A DNA stretch of 64,000 nt. Source: an uncultured Eubacteriales bacterium. Its GTDB lineage: Bacteria > Bacillota > Clostridia > Christensenellales > Aristaeellaceae. The stretch is taken from positions 1-64,000 of the forward strand of contig CACWZP010000008.1 of NCBI GenBank assembly GCA_902765395.1, read 5' to 3'. The translations under genes were made by a program, and so were the position numbers. Positions 35,831 to 44,202 of the stretch are shown one piece after another (position 1 is the stretch's first letter; every line of letters starts with the position of its first letter). A model generated the notes under the pieces. That model ran no database searches. It saw only the letters and a program-made list of their open reading frames with translations, and had not been told where the DNA came from.

Positions 35831-35930
35831 TTGAGAGTTGAGAGTTGAGAGTGGAGTTCAGGCAGAAATCCTTGCGGATTTCTTTTGATTGATGGCTGCC
35901 GCGCTGTTCAATCTGAACTCTAAACTCTGA
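35831..35930. repeat. AACTCT-tract element, copy A5
   Basis: TTGAGAGTTGAGAGTTGAGA on the left faces ATCTGAACTCTAAACTCT on the right; the centre holds GGCTGCCGCG (35894-35903), the reverse complement of the shared core. It covers the leader of hprK. Confidence 0.7.
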
Positions 35931-36762
35931 GAGCGCCAATCTCCCCGTTTGAGAGATAGCGTTCGATGATCTGCGCCACGCCGTCCTCGCTGTTGGGCGG
36001 GGCGATCAGGGGCGTGCAGGCCCGGGCCTCCTCGCAGCCGTTGGCCATGGCCCAGCCCGCGCCGGCGAATTCCAGCATGGGCACGTCGTTCTGGCCGTCG
36101 CCGAAGCACATGACCTCTTCGCGCTTCAGGCCCAGCAGCTCCGCCAGCTTCGCCATGGAGGCCCCCTTGTTCACGCCCTCGGGCATGATCTCGATATAAT
36201 GGGGTTTCGACTTCAGGAAGGACGCGCCGTGGGGATAGGCCTCTCGCAGCCGCGCCTGCAGGGAGTCGGCGTTTTCGGCGCTGGTGTCGATCACCAGCAG
36301 CTTCTGCACGTCCCCGGGGTGCGCCTCCAGCCACTTCGACATGGGCATGTGGGTGGGGATGGCGGGCACGTTGATCTGCCGGGCGTAGACGTGGGTGCGC
36401 TCCAGCAGCTCCGTGCAGTAATAGCCCTTGCCGGGGTACACCTGCACATAGCTGCCCGCGTCCTCCACGATGCGGGCCACGCCCAGGGCGACTTCATAAG
36501 GCACCCGGGTGGCGTACAGCGTCTCGTCGGTGTTGTGGTCGTAGAGCATGGCCCCGTTATACAGCAGCATCGGCGCGTTCACGCCGATCTTTTCGGCAAA
36601 GGGCAGCATGGCCTCCATCATCCGCCCGCTGGACAGGGTCACCCCGCAGCCCGCGGCCATGGCGGCGCGCAGGGCGTTCAGCGTGCGCTCGGTCAGTTGG
36701 TTCTTCTCGTTCAGCAGCGTGTCGTCCAGGTCGGTGGCGATCAGGCGTATCAAGGCGTTCAT
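35920..36762 (-). CDS. Cof-type HAD-IIB family hydrolase
   Basis: 280 residues. HAD motifs: ATDLDDTLLN (nucleophile Asp10), TLSSGRM, and FGDGQNDVPMLEFAG; a C2 cap lies between. Members dephosphorylate sugar phosphates or pyridoxal phosphate; the substrate cannot be read here. The final codons run into an A-type repeat. Confidence 0.92.
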   Translation of the reverse strand: MNALIRLIATDLDDTLLNEKNQLTERTLNALRAAMAAGCGVTLSSGRMMEAMLPFAEKIGVNAPMLLYNGAMLYDHNTDETLYATRVPYEVALGVARIVEDAGSYVQVYPGKGYYCTELLERTHVYARQINVPAIPTHMPMSKWLEAHPGDVQKLLVIDTSAENADSLQARLREAYPHGASFLKSKPHYIEIMPEGVNKGASMAKLAELLGLKREEVMCFGDGQNDVPMLEFAGAGWAMANGCEEARACTPLIAPPNSEDGVAQIIERYLSNGEIGALRV

Positions 36763-36785
36763 TCCCTTCAGAAATATCCAGTATT

Positions 36786-36814
36786 ATTTTAATACATTTT
36801 TCCCCGCTTTGCAA
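36786..36814 (-). promoter_or_regulatory. Promoter of the HAD gene
   Basis: On the minus strand TTGCAA (36809-36814), 17 bases, TAAAAT (36786-36791). Confidence 0.6.
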
Positions 36815-36822
36815 TGGGGGAT

Positions 36823-36851
36823 TTGCTTCCTGGCGCCCAAAGTGGTACAAT
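36823..36851 (+). promoter_or_regulatory. Promoter of the RluA-type gene
   Basis: TTGCTT (36823-36828), 17 bases, TACAAT (36846-36851) with an extended TGG. It is divergent from the HAD promoter. Confidence 0.6.
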
Positions 36852-36872
36852 CAAGGGCAAAGGGGTGTTACC

Positions 36873-37598
36873 ATGATCGACACAATCCGCGCGGGGCGGT
36901 TTGCCGTGGAGGTGCTCTACGAGGACAACCACCTGCTGGCGGTGGTGAAGCCGCCGAACCTGCCCGTGCAGGCGGATCGCTCCGGCGACGATGACCTGCT
37001 GAGCATATTGAAGCGCTACATTGGCAATAAATATCAGAAGCCGGGGGCGGTGTACCTGGGCCTGGTGCACCGGCTGGACCGGCCCGTGGGCGGGGCAATG
37101 GTGTTCGCCCGCACGTCCAAGGCGGCCTCCCGGCTGTCGGCGGCCTTCGCCGCCCATGCCCAGGACAAGCGCTATCTGGCGGTCGTGCAGGGAGAGCTCA
37201 GGGAGCCGCGGTCGCTCACCGATTATCTGCTCAAGGACAGCGCCACCGGCATGGTGCGGGTGGTTCCCGAGGGCACGCCCGGGGCGAAGCTGGCGCGGCT
37301 GGACACCCAGCCTCTCGCGACGCGGGACGGCCTGACGCTCATTGAGGTGACGCTGCACACCGGCCGGGCCCACCAGATCCGGGTGCAGCACGCCCACGCC
37401 GGCTATCCGCTTTGGGGGGACGCCCGCTACGGCGGCGGCAGGCCCGGCCAGCAGATCGCGCTGTGGGCGGCGTCGCTGGCGCTGGAGCATCCCACCAGAC
37501 ACGAGCGGATGCAATTCACATCCGCGCCGCCATCGGAAGGAGCGTGGCTGAAATTCGCAGACGGGATTCGGGCATACATGGAGGATTTGGAAGCGTGA
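36873..37598 (+). CDS. RluA-family pseudouridine synthase
   Basis: 241 residues. The catalytic Asp is in HRLDRPVGG, preceded by NHLLAVVKPPNLPVQ, and followed by HTGRAHQIRVQHAHAGYPLWGD. There is no S4 domain, as in the short RluA subgroup. It isomerises specific uridines of rRNA or tRNA; the target is unknown. It overlaps the next gene by 4 bases. Confidence 0.93.
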   Translation: MIDTIRAGRFAVEVLYEDNHLLAVVKPPNLPVQADRSGDDDLLSILKRYIGNKYQKPGAVYLGLVHRLDRPVGGAMVFARTSKAASRLSAAFAAHAQDKRYLAVVQGELREPRSLTDYLLKDSATGMVRVVPEGTPGAKLARLDTQPLATRDGLTLIEVTLHTGRAHQIRVQHAHAGYPLWGDARYGGGRPGQQIALWAASLALEHPTRHERMQFTSAPPSEGAWLKFADGIRAYMEDLEA

Positions 37599-37957
37599 AG
37601 AAGAGGCGGGGCGGAAATTGGACCATCGTGTTCCTGTGCTGCACGCTGGCGGTGCCCACGGTGGCGATCATGTTCGGCGTGTACGAGGGCCAGCTGACGC
37701 TGGAGCTGCTGAAGCCCGCGCTGGTGACGGGGGCGCTGCTGGGCGCGGCCCATCTGGTGCTGCGGCCCGTGCTGCGGCTGCTGTCCGCGCCGCTGGGCTG
37801 CCTGACCCTGGGCCTGTTCGGCCTGGTGATCGACGTGGGCATGATCTATGCCTGCGGCCGCATGGTCAAGGGCTTCACCGTGCCCGGGCCGCTGTACGCG
37901 GTTCTCACCGCCATGCTGATCAACGTGATCTGCGCCGTGGCGGGGGGAAGGAAATAG
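37595..37957 (+). CDS. Phage-holin-IV-like small membrane protein (DUF/pfam04020 type)
   Basis: 120 residues starting with GTG at 37595, with GGAGG 9 bases upstream. Four membrane segments: TIVFLCCTLAVPTVAIMFGV, the ALVTGALLGAAHLVL repeat, CLTLGLFGLVIDVGMIYACG and LYAVLTAMLINVICAV. The pattern HLVLRPVLRLLSAPLGCLTLG is the family hallmark. Despite the name, chromosomal members are not known lysis proteins. Coupled to the RluA gene. Confidence 0.8.
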   Translation: MKKRRGGNWTIVFLCCTLAVPTVAIMFGVYEGQLTLELLKPALVTGALLGAAHLVLRPVLRLLSAPLGCLTLGLFGLVIDVGMIYACGRMVKGFTVPGPLYAVLTAMLINVICAVAGGRK

Positions 37958-37993
37958 GGAAGCAGGATTGCAAAAAGAAAGGAAGACACACAG

Positions 37994-38545
37994 ATGAATC
38001 GAGAAGAGGCACTGGCATTGCTGAAGGAATACAACAAGGAGCCCTTTCACATCGAGCACGGGATCACCGTGGGCCATGTGATGCGCTGGTACGCCGAAAA
38101 GCTGGGCTACGGCGACGAGGCGGACTTCTGGGAGACGGTGGGCATCCTCCACGACCTGGACTTTGAACAGTGGCCCGAGGAGCACTGCCACAGGGAGCAG
38201 CAGCTGATGGCGGAGCGGGGGCTGGACGCGAGGCTGATCCGCGCCACGGCCAGCCACGGCTGGGGCGTCAGCTTCGACGACCTGCCCAGGCCCGAGCACG
38301 AGATGGAAAAGGTGCTGTTCGCCGCGGACGAGCTGACCGGGATCATCGGCGCGGCGGCGCTGATGCGGCCCTCGAAGAGCTGCGCGGACATGGAACTGAA
38401 GAGCCTGAAGAAGAAGTACAAGGACAAGCGGTTCGCCGCCGGGTGCAGCCGGGACGTGATTGCCCGGGGCGCGGAGCTGCTGGGCTGGGAGCTGGACAGG
38501 CTGCTGCAGGATACGCTGGACGCCATGAAGGCGTACGCGGAGTGA
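37994..38545 (+). CDS. HD-domain phosphohydrolase-like protein
   Basis: 183 residues. His in FHIEHGITVGHVMRW, the HD pair in GILHDLDFEQWP and a later ATASHGWG give the metal-binding set of HD hydrolases. Substrates of this short subgroup are unknown, possibly a nucleotide. It follows the holin-like gene by 36 bases with GAAAGGAAG upstream, so it belongs to the same transcript. Confidence 0.85.
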   Translation: MNREEALALLKEYNKEPFHIEHGITVGHVMRWYAEKLGYGDEADFWETVGILHDLDFEQWPEEHCHREQQLMAERGLDARLIRATASHGWGVSFDDLPRPEHEMEKVLFAADELTGIIGAAALMRPSKSCADMELKSLKKKYKDKRFAAGCSRDVIARGAELLGWELDRLLQDTLDAMKAYAE

Positions 38546-38853
38546 GGGAACAGGCAACAGGAACAGGGGCTGCCGCGTTGTTTTGCGGAGGCAGCGCAAT
38601 ATCGTCTTGAAGCTTTGTTCGCCGATAAAAACCTCCCCATTGTATGGAGAGGTTTTTTGTCGGCGTATGTCAGGCAACGGGCGATTCCCTTATACTTAAT
38701 TCCATCTAAGATATGTACAAAATGCGGAGTGGTTTTTTCGTTCTGGCAAAGCTGAGCGGAGAGAGGCGATGCAGCGCATCGTTGACCGGAGCGAAGCACA
38801 GCCAGGGCGGAAAAGACGCCCGCAGTTGTGCATGGATTAGACGGAATTTAGTA
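38545..38853. repeat. Spacer with B3 repeat and bidirectional terminator
   Basis: GAGGGAACAGGCAACAGGAA (from 38545) is followed by GGCTGCCGCG (38568-38577), the reverse complement of the shared core: a one-sided B element. AAACCTCCCCATTGTATGGAGAGGTTTTTT (38626-38658, both ends with A/T runs) is a terminator for the HD gene and the convergent RND gene. Nothing gene-like is seen from 38660 to 38853. Confidence 0.7.
38626..38658. terminator. Bidirectional terminator between the HD gene and the RND transporter
   Basis: Stem CCTCCCCAT/ATGGAGAGG (one mismatch), A4 on the left and T6 on the right. The same sequence family terminates the PAP2 gene. Confidence 0.85.
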
Positions 38854-41800
38854 TTACTTCAGCTTTACCCGCATGGGCTTGGCCGGGGGCGTGTAGCTGA
38901 AATCGGGCACGATGGCGGGAGCCTTTTCCGCAGGCGCAGACTCCGCCGCGGGCGCTTCCACGGGCGTTTCCGGTGCAGGCGCTTCCACGGGCGCTTCCGC
39001 AGAGGCAGTTTCCGCAGGCACGGCCTCCGCCGCGGGCGCTTCTTCCGCCGCCGGGATCGCCGCGGGCGCCTCCGTCCGGTCCTCGCCGTCCAGCACGGAG
39101 TCGTCGGTCATGCCGGCGGCCTCCTTGATCATCTGGATCTCCCGGGCCTTCATGGTCTTGCCGTTCACCAGGTCGTACAGCACCGGCACCACGAACAGCG
39201 TCATCAGCGTGGCGTAGGTCAATCCGCCGATGGACACCACGGCCATGGGCTGCATCATCTCCGCGCCCATGCCCCGGCCCAGCGCCATGGTGGACATGCC
39301 CAGGATGGTGGTCAGCGCCGTCATCAGGATCGGCCTGAGGCGGATGCGGCCGGTCTCGATCAGGGCCTCCCGCTTCTCCATGCCGCTGATGCGCAGCTGG
39401 TTCACGCAGTCGATGAACACGATGCCGTTGTTCACCACCACGCCGGACAGCACCAGGAAGCCCAGCATGCTGACGATGGACAGGTCCATGCCCGTCAGCA
39501 GCAGCGCCAGCAATCCGCCGGTGAAGGCCAGGGGAATGGTGAACATGACGATGATGGGGGACTTGAAGGACTGGAACTGGGCCACCATGATCAGGAAGAT
39601 CAGCAGTATGGCGATCAGCACCATCCAGACCAGGTCCTGCATGATCTTCATGACGGTCTCGTTCTCGCCGGACAGGTCCACGCTGTAGCCCGCGGGCACG
39701 GCGTAGTCCTTCAGCTTCGCCTCGAAGGCGTCGCTGACGTGGTTGGCGCTGTAGCCCTCGGCCACGCCGAAGGACACCGACACCATGCGCTTCTGGCTGG
39801 CGCGGTTGATGGTGGACAGGCTGTTGGCGTCCGTCACCTCGGCCACGTCGCCGATGCGCACCAGCTTGTTCTCCTCCTCGCCGTCCACCTCGATCTCCAG
39901 GTCTTCAACCTCCTCGGGGGTGATCTCGGCGTTGGCGGCGTCGGACAGGTACACGCTGTACTCCTTGCCGTCGAAGGTCACCTTGGTGATCTCCGTGCGC
40001 CCGGCCACCTTCTGGGCCACAAACTGGAACACCTGGGCGGTGGTCAGGCCCTGGTCGATGGCCTTCTCCTTGTCCACCTGGATGCGCAGCTCCGGCACGG
40101 CGTCCTCCAGGCCGTCGTCCACGTCGACGGTGCCCTCGGTCTGCCGGGCCAGCTCGGCCACGTCCCTGGCGATGGCCTGCAGGGTGTCGATGTCCTCGCC
40201 GGTGATCTCGGCGGAGATGCCGCTGCCGGTCATCATGGAGATGTCCATGGTGCTGGCCTGCACGGACAGATCCGCGCCGTATTTCTCGCCGATGGCGCTC
40301 ATCTGGCTGGCGATGTCGGCGTTTTTCAGGCCCAGGGTGTCGTCGATCATGATGTAGTAGCTCATGCCGCCGCCGCCGGACAGCCCGGACAGCATGCCGC
40401 CCGCGCCGCCCATCAGGCCCACGGACTGCACGCCCTCGATTTCAAGCATGTCGTCCATGATGGCCACGGCCTGCTCCTTTTGCTGGGCGTCGGTCATCTC
40501 CGGGTCAAACTGCAGATCGGCGCTCATCTGGCGGGAGTTGACCTCCGGCATGAAGGAGATGCCCATCTTCGGCACCTGCATGGCAGAGAACACCAGCAGC
40601 CCCAGCGCCGCCAGCAGCACCAGCGGCTTCACCTTCAGCGCCCCGCGCAGAAGGCCGGTGTAGCCCCGCTGGATGGCGCCGAAGACGCGGTGCCTGTGGG
40701 GCTTGGAGTGGCGCATCAGGAACGAGCACATGGCGGGCACCACCGTCATGGCAACGAACAGGCTGGCCAGCAGCGAGAACGCGATGGTCAGGCCCATGTC
40801 GGAGAACAGGTCGCGGGCCATGCCCTGCACGAACACGATGGGCAGGAACACGCAGATGGTGGTGAGCGTGGAGGCGAACAGCGCGCCGGAGACGGATTTC
40901 ACGCCCTCCACGCAGGCGCGCAGCAGGGGTACGCCCTCCTCGTCGTGGAGGCGGTAGATGTTCTCGATGGCCACGATGGAGTTGTCCACCAGCATGCCGA
41001 TGCCCAGGCTCAAGCCGCTCAGCGACAGCACGTTCAGCGTGATGCCGGTGAAGTACATGCACACGAAGGCGATGACCACGCTGATGGGGATGGAGAAGGC
41101 CACGGTGATGGTGGGCCGCAGGTCCATCAGGAACAGCAGCAGGATCAGTATCGCCAGGCCGCCGCCGGACAGCAGGTTGTTCAGCACGGAGTCGACGATG
41201 ATCTTGATGTATTCGCCCTGGTTCATCAGGTCGACGATGTGCAGGTTCTCGTCCTCCGCCATCAGCGCCTTCGCCCGGTCGAGGATGGTTTCCGCCACGT
41301 CGGCGGTGGAGTAGGTGGACTGCTTGTCGATGGACAGCAGGATGCCGTCGGCGCCGTTCAGCTTGGTGAACACCTCGTCCCGGTTGTCGGCCATCTCCAC
41401 CCGGGCCACGTCCAGCAGGCGCACCTCGTCGATGGAATCCAGCCCCAGGTCGAACAGCTTCATCCGCCTGAGGCTGTCCAGGGAGTTGAACTTGTCGCCC
41501 ACGCGCACCAGCACCTGCTCGTTTTCCGCGTCGTAGACGTAGCCCGCGGGCATGGAGAAGTTCTGGGCGCCGATGAGCCCGGCCACCATCTGCACGGTGA
41601 TCACGCCGTCCAATCCGGCGCTCTCCAGGGCCTCATCCCGCTTTTCGTTGAACTCCTTGCGGGCCTTGGCCAGCTCCGCCTCGCCGCTTTCGATCATGGC
41701 GGCGGCCTGGGCAAAGCCGCTGTCGGCCTGCTTGCGGGCGGCCTGCAGCTGGGCCTTGGCGTCGGCGAGGTTGGTGTCCTCGTCGATGCCCTCGATATAG

Positions 41801-43965
41801 CCGCCGGGGATGATGCCCTTCTTGAGCTTCTCCAGCGTGCCGTCGATCTGGGCGATGCCCGCGTCCAGCTGCGCCAGGCCTTCCTTGGCCTGGGTGTACT
41901 GGGCGTTCAGGGCCTCGGGATCCTGTGCCAGGGCCAGCGCCTTGTATTCGTCGCTGCCCTCCAGCGCGTCGATCTGCCCCTGCAGCAGCGCGATCTGCTG
42001 GCGCAGGGTGTCGGGGTCGAGGACGCTGTCCGCGACCGGGCTCATGCCGCCCAGCTCGGTCTGCAGCGCGGAGATGCGCCCGTTGAGGGATTCGACCTGG
42101 CGCTGGGCCTCGGCGCGCCGACTCTCCACGTCGGCATTGTCGCTCTCGGCGATGGCCAGGGCGGCGCGCTTGGCCTCCAGGCTGGCGGTGTCGGTGGCCA
42201 GGGCCTGCTGCAGGCCGGACACCGTGCCGGACTGGGCGCTGATCTCGGAATCCAGCTGGTTGAGGCTGGCCTGCGCGGCGCTCAGCTGGTTGCGCAGGGC
42301 CTCGATGCCGCCGTCCTCGGCCAGCGCCCGGAAGGGGCTGTAGCCGGTGAGGGTTTCGGGGTCGGGGGTGACGGTGGCCTCGACGGACGGCTCTTCGGAA
42401 GCGTCCACAGTGTCTACCGCGCCGGCGGGCTGGGTGCCGTCGGTCTGGCCGGGGCTCTCGGTTTCGGCTGGGGCCTCGGTTTCGGCTGGGGCCTCGGTTT
42501 CAGCGGGGGCCTCGGTTTCAGCGGGGGCCTCGGTTTCAGCGGGGGCCTCGGTTTCGGCGGGGGCCTCGGTTTCGGCGGGGGCCTCGGTTTCGGCAGGAGC
42601 CTCGGTTTCAGCAGGAGCCTCGGTTTCGGCGGGGGCCTCGGTTTCAGCAGGAGCCTCGGTTTCGGCTGGGGCCTCGGTTTCGGCGGGGGCCTCGGTTTGC
42701 TGGGGCGCCTCGGTCTTGTTGTCCGCGGCGTCGATCTTCTGCTGGAGCTCCGCGATCTCATCCTGCAGGGACTGGCGCTGACCCTCCAGCTCGGACAGGC
42801 GCGCCTTGGCGCTGTCCAGGTCGGCCTGGTCGGAGGCCACGGCGCTCTCCAGCGACGCCACATCGCTCTTCAGCGCGTCCGCGTCCAGCAGATTGAGGTC
42901 GGCCAGATACTGCAGCTGGGCGTCGCGCTGGGCGTTCAGCTCGTCGATCTGGCTCTGGAGGTCGGCCCGGGTGGCGTCGATGCCGCTGGCGGCGAGGCCG
43001 TTGTCGTCGGCGCTGTCCAGCTGCTGCTGGAGCGCCTCCAGCTGCTGCTTGAGGGCGGTCAGCTGCTCCTGGCCCTGCTTCAGCGCGGCGCGATCCTCGT
43101 CGGTCATGTTCACCAGCGGCTCCATGGCCTGGATGGCCTTGTTCAGCTCTTCCCGCTGGGCGATGAGCTCGGCGCGCTGGGCCTCCAGCTGCTGGATGGC
43201 GGGTTCGATCTTGTCAGAGCCGCTGTCGATGGCGTCCAGGGCTTCGTCGATCTTCTGGTAGGCCTGTCGGCGCGCGCGGGCCAGCTGGCGCTTGCCGTCG
43301 GACAGCTGGGCCTGGGCGTCGTTCAGCTGGCGCTCCACGTCGGCCAGCTCCGCGTCCACGTCCTCGAGGATGGCGCTGTTGAGCACGTCGATGCGGCTCT
43401 GCTCGATGACCACGTCCACCCGCTGCTCGATCAGGCCGGAGGCGCTGGCCGAGGCCACGCCGTTCAGGCTCTCGAAGGCGGGGATCAGCTCGTCCTCCAC
43501 GTAGTCCGACAGGGCAAGGATGTCCATGTCGTCCCGGGAGACGGAGAGTATGGCCACGGGCAGCATGTCCGGGTTCAGCTTCATGGCCACCGGCGCGCCG
43601 ATCTCGTCGCCCCAGTTGCCACGCAGCTGCTCCAGCCGGGAATTCAGCTCGATCAGGGCGGTGTCCATGTTGGCGCCGTCGTTGAACTGCATGATGACCA
43701 CGGACACGTTGTCCCGGGAGGAGGAGGTGATCTTCTTCACGTCCGTCAGCGTGGCCACGGCGGCCTCCATGGGCCGGGTGACCTCGGCCTCCACCTGCTC
43801 CGGGGTTGCGCCCACATAGGTGGTGTACACCACCACATAGGGCAGGTTCATGCTGGGCAGCAGGTCGGTGGTCATGTGCTGGAAGGAGATGACCCCCAGC
43901 ACGATCACCAGTATGATGCCCACGATGACCGTATATGGCTTTTTAACGCTGTATTTTGAAAGCAT
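38854..43965 (-). CDS. Giant RND (HAE1/AcrB-type) transporter with a coiled-coil insertion and PAETEA repeats
   Basis: 1703 residues against about 1050 for AcrB-type pumps. The membrane core is typical: helix 1 at 11-30, the porter domain, a block of helices after ILILLLFLMDLRPTITVAFSIPISV with the proton-relay stretch GIGMLVDNSIVAIEN, and a second block ending RLRPILMTALTTILGMSTMALG. Between about 195 and 780, where AcrB begins its docking (DN) subdomain, there is a 585-residue insertion: long heptad-like Gln/Leu/Ala-rich helices, then about 14 PAETEA hexapeptides (419-503), then a second helical arm returning to the conserved AQNFSMPAG. A Pro/Ala/Glu-rich cytosolic tail of about 70 residues ends the protein. 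No adaptor or outer-membrane partner gene is adjacent. Confidence 0.93.
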   Translation of the reverse strand: MLSKYSVKKPYTVIVGIILVIVLGVISFQHMTTDLLPSMNLPYVVVYTTYVGATPEQVEAEVTRPMEAAVATLTDVKKITSSSRDNVSVVIMQFNDGANMDTALIELNSRLEQLRGNWGDEIGAPVAMKLNPDMLPVAILSVSRDDMDILALSDYVEDELIPAFESLNGVASASASGLIEQRVDVVIEQSRIDVLNSAILEDVDAELADVERQLNDAQAQLSDGKRQLARARRQAYQKIDEALDAIDSGSDKIEPAIQQLEAQRAELIAQREELNKAIQAMEPLVNMTDEDRAALKQGQEQLTALKQQLEALQQQLDSADDNGLAASGIDATRADLQSQIDELNAQRDAQLQYLADLNLLDADALKSDVASLESAVASDQADLDSAKARLSELEGQRQSLQDEIAELQQKIDAADNKTEAPQQTEAPAETEAPAETEAPAETEAPAETEAPAETEAPAETEAPAETEAPAETEAPAETEAPAETEAPAETEAPAETEAPAETESPGQTDGTQPAGAVDTVDASEEPSVEATVTPDPETLTGYSPFRALAEDGGIEALRNQLSAAQASLNQLDSEISAQSGTVSGLQQALATDTASLEAKRAALAIAESDNADVESRRAEAQRQVESLNGRISALQTELGGMSPVADSVLDPDTLRQQIALLQGQIDALEGSDEYKALALAQDPEALNAQYTQAKEGLAQLDAGIAQIDGTLEKLKKGIIPGGYIEGIDEDTNLADAKAQLQAARKQADSGFAQAAAMIESGEAELAKARKEFNEKRDEALESAGLDGVITVQMVAGLIGAQNFSMPAGYVYDAENEQVLVRVGDKFNSLDSLRRMKLFDLGLDSIDEVRLLDVARVEMADNRDEVFTKLNGADGILLSIDKQSTYSTADVAETILDRAKALMAEDENLHIVDLMNQGEYIKIIVDSVLNNLLSGGGLAILILLLFLMDLRPTITVAFSIPISVVIAFVCMYFTGITLNVLSLSGLSLGIGMLVDNSIVAIENIYRLHDEEGVPLLRACVEGVKSVSGALFASTLTTICVFLPIVFVQGMARDLFSDMGLTIAFSLLASLFVAMTVVPAMCSFLMRHSKPHRHRVFGAIQRGYTGLLRGALKVKPLVLLAALGLLVFSAMQVPKMGISFMPEVNSRQMSADLQFDPEMTDAQQKEQAVAIMDDMLEIEGVQSVGLMGGAGGMLSGLSGGGGMSYYIMIDDTLGLKNADIASQMSAIGEKYGADLSVQASTMDISMMTGSGISAEITGEDIDTLQAIARDVAELARQTEGTVDVDDGLEDAVPELRIQVDKEKAIDQGLTTAQVFQFVAQKVAGRTEITKVTFDGKEYSVYLSDAANAEITPEEVEDLEIEVDGEEENKLVRIGDVAEVTDANSLSTINRASQKRMVSVSFGVAEGYSANHVSDAFEAKLKDYAVPAGYSVDLSGENETVMKIMQDLVWMVLIAILLIFLIMVAQFQSFKSPIIVMFTIPLAFTGGLLALLLTGMDLSIVSMLGFLVLSGVVVNNGIVFIDCVNQLRISGMEKREALIETGRIRLRPILMTALTTILGMSTMALGRGMGAEMMQPMAVVSIGGLTYATLMTLFVVPVLYDLVNGKTMKAREIQMIKEAAGMTDDSVLDGEDRTEAPAAIPAAEEAPAAEAVPAETASAEAPVEAPAPETPVEAPAAESAPAEKAPAIVPDFSYTPPAKPMRVKLK
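42457..42711 (-). repeat. 18 bp tandem repeat, about 14 units, coding PAETEA
   Basis: The unit CTCGGTTTCGGCGGGGGC (plus strand) recurs with exact 18-base period from 42457 to about 42708. Units differ mainly at synonymous third positions (GGCGGG, AGCGGG, AGCAGG, GGCTGG), so the peptide is conserved while the DNA has drifted. The edges are TESPGQ and TEAPQQ. Copy number is likely to vary between strains. Confidence 0.95.
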
Positions 43966-44148
43966 GCCGCGCCTCCCGAGGCTGTGAAAGCTATATTGCG
44001 CCTATTTAATACGATTCTATATCAAATATATGAACCAAATATTAACAAATCGCCGCAATCATTATAGCGGCACCGGGCCTGTTTGTCTACAGGGTTTGTG
44101 AGGTTTAACATAAAAAGGCGCCGCCGGGCGGGGACGGGGCGTTTTACG
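43966..44148. other. Upstream region of the RND gene
   Basis: AT-rich leader (43990-44050) likely to hold the RND promoter, but no clear pair of hexamers was found. A GC-rich stretch (AAAAAGGCGCCGCC to GGGGCGTTTT, 44111-44145) folds only weakly. Confidence 0.3.
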
Positions 44149-44177
44149 TTGACATAACGAACGGAATCGTATATCAT
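44149..44177 (+). promoter_or_regulatory. Promoter of the unknown 304-residue protein
   Basis: TTGACA (44149-44154), 17 bases, TATCAT (44172-44177), 26 bases before the ATG. Confidence 0.8.
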
Positions 44178-44202
44178 GGGGATTGTATAAGGAGGGATGA
44201 CC

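Noticed and set aside
42347-42781. Plus-strand ORF with SAGASV repeats
   Set aside because: It is the reverse reading of the PAETEA repeat; there is no start signal and no family.
38713-43959. A 1748-codon open frame antisense to the RND gene
   Set aside because: It mirrors the RND gene over its full length, has Gly/Val/His/Gln-rich low-complexity content, no ribosome binding site and no domain. It results from the strong third-position GC bias of the true gene.
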